Shown in pieces: positions 5,887 to 6,325 of a DNA stretch of 6,325 bases (positions are counted from its first letter, which is position 1; the number at the start of each line of letters is the position of its first letter). Source of the DNA: Chloroflexota bacterium (GTDB taxonomy: Bacteria; Chloroflexota; Limnocylindria; Limnocylindrales; CSP1-4); assembly GCA_013813905.1 (NCBI GenBank), contig JACCQX010000001.1, positions 1 to 6,325 on the forward strand. Reading direction: 5' to 3'. Position numbers and translations under genes: made by a program. The notes beneath the pieces are model-generated. The model was not told the DNA's origin. It saw nothing but the letters and a program-made list of their open reading frames with translations, and made no database searches.

Positions 5887-5936
5887 CGGGCAAGAGGCCG
5901 CCGAGCAAGGCTCGGTAGCAAAGGCACTCATGCCCG
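5887..5936 (+). promoter_or_regulatory. Attenuator RNA segment between leader peptide and terminator
   Basis: The 50 nt after the leader stop can fold several ways. CGGGCA (5887-5892) pairs with TGCCCG (5931-5936) around an inner hairpin CCGAGC/GCTCGG (5901-5906 with 5910-5915). TGCC (5931-5934) can instead pair with GGCA (5923-5926). GCGG (5886-5889) can also pair with CCGC (5898-5901). A ribosome at the leader stop codon would cover the CGGGCA strand, so these alternatives depend on ribosome position. A possible antiterminator pairs ACCT (5881-5884) and GCG (5886-5888) with AGGT (5945-5948) and CGC (5939-5941), blocking the 5' arm of the terminator. Which fold operates cannot be settled by eye. 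Confidence 0.55.
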
Positions 5937-5972
5937 AACGCAGGAGGTCGCAGGACCCCTGCGTTTTTGTTT
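5937..5972 (+). terminator. Intrinsic terminator of the DAHP synthase attenuator
   Basis: AACGCAGG (5937-5944) pairs with CCTGCGTT (5958-5965). After a bulged A5945, GGTC (5946-5949) pairs with GACC (5954-5957) around the tetraloop GCAG. The stem is followed by TTTTTGTTT (5964-5972). This is a strong Rho-independent terminator placed 40 nt before the DAHP synthase start and downstream of its only visible promoter. It must therefore be conditionally bypassed for the gene to be expressed. Confidence 0.88.
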
Positions 5973-6012
5973 ACCCGAAGCGATCCGACCTATCCAACGA
6001 ACGAGGCGACCG

Positions 6013-6325
6013 ATGATCGTGGTGATGCGGACCGGCGCGACCGGCGAAGAGATCGACGAGGTCAAGCGGACCATCGAGGAGCACTCCCTGGAGGCGTTCC
6101 TGAGCGTCGGGGAGGAGCGGACCGTGATCGGTGTGGTGGGACCCGACGTGGAGCGCGTGGAGCACATCCACTCGCTGCCGGGCGTGGAGCAGGTGATCCG
6201 CGTCTCCAAGCCCTACAAGCTCGCCTCCCGCGAGCACCATCCCGACCGGACGCGGGTGCGGGTGGGGTCGGTCGAGATCGGTGCCGGCAGCCCGCTGCGC
6301 GTGATGGCCGGTCCCTGCTCGGTGG
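6013..6325 (+). CDS. aroF: 3-deoxy-7-phosphoheptulonate (DAHP) synthase, class I-beta with ferredoxin-like domain (N-terminal 104 residues, cut by window edge)
   Basis: The enzyme condenses phosphoenolpyruvate and erythrose 4-phosphate to DAHP, the committed step of the shikimate pathway to Phe, Tyr and Trp. Residues 1-68 (start MIVVMRTGATGEEIDEV, end VIRVSKPYKL at 61-70) form the ferredoxin-like regulatory domain of the Thermotoga-type enzymes, which binds aromatic amino acids for feedback inhibition. A linker leads to the barrel, which opens with VMAGPCSV (97-104); C102 is the conserved metal-ligand cysteine. The rest lies beyond the right edge. The ATG at 6013 has GAGG (6003-6006) 6 nt upstream, so unlike several other genes here it uses a normal ribosome-binding site. 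That is what one expects for a gene translated from a long leader RNA. It lies 40 nt after the attenuator terminator. Family assignment is firm; the aromatic inhibitor is not known. Confidence 0.95.
   Translation, partial: MIVVMRTGATGEEIDEVKRTIEEHSLEAFLSVGEERTVIGVVGPDVERVEHIHSLPGVEQVIRVSKPYKLASREHHPDRTRVRVGSVEIGAGSPLRVMAGPCSV

Noticed and set aside
5497..5931. Minus-strand open frames (to 144 codons) across the intergenic region and leader
   Set aside because: Low-complexity products with no credible ribosome-binding site; they lie antisense to the promoter, leader peptide and part of the attenuator, which are better supported.
5887..5972. T-box riboswitch upstream of DAHP synthase
   Set aside because: The leader is too short and lacks the T-box and specifier stem; the short aromatic frame fits ribosome-mediated attenuation instead.

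Overview
The window is a gene-dense, high-GC (roughly two-thirds G+C by eye) bacterial chromosome segment. Codons end mostly in G or C, genes are tightly packed, and some starts look leaderless, with a TANNNT -10 box 6-7 nt before the ATG. This fits an actinobacterial or Chloroflexota-like genome. The taxon cannot be fixed from the sequence, and I see no mobile element, CRISPR array, rRNA or tRNA.

Left part, minus strand (1-3978): an apparent operon is transcribed leftwards. It encodes an acetyl-CoA C-acetyltransferase (thiolase), a divergent family 1-like glycoside hydrolase and a DegV-family fatty-acid-binding protein. The hydrolase stop and the DegV start share an ATGA. After a 136-nt gap comes the N-terminal third of a glutamate dehydrogenase, cut by the window edge. 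These enzymes have no obvious common pathway beyond central carbon, lipid and nitrogen metabolism.

Middle, plus strand (4039-5575): starting 60 nt from the thiolase and divergent from it are an NAD-type short-chain dehydrogenase, a HIT-family protein and two small overlapping frames, each encoding one predicted membrane helix. The 60-nt divergent gap has a TANNNT box 6-7 nt before each ATG, so both transcripts may be leaderless. From 5576 to 5818 I find no convincing gene, only two inverted repeats.

Right part, plus strand (5819-6325): this is the most interesting region. A near-consensus promoter (TTGACA, 17 nt, TATCGT) is followed within 10 nt by a nine-codon reading frame, MTSFFWYPT-stop, with four consecutive aromatic codons (Phe-Phe-Trp-Tyr). 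Fifty nucleotides later comes a strong intrinsic terminator, and then an SD-preceded gene for a class I-beta DAHP synthase, the first enzyme of the shikimate pathway to Phe, Tyr and Trp. The layout is that of ribosome-mediated transcription attenuation sensing all three aromatic amino acids, apparently from a leaderless or almost leaderless leader peptide. The encoded enzyme also carries the N-terminal ferredoxin-like domain used for allosteric feedback in its family, so expression and activity are both probably controlled by aromatic end products.
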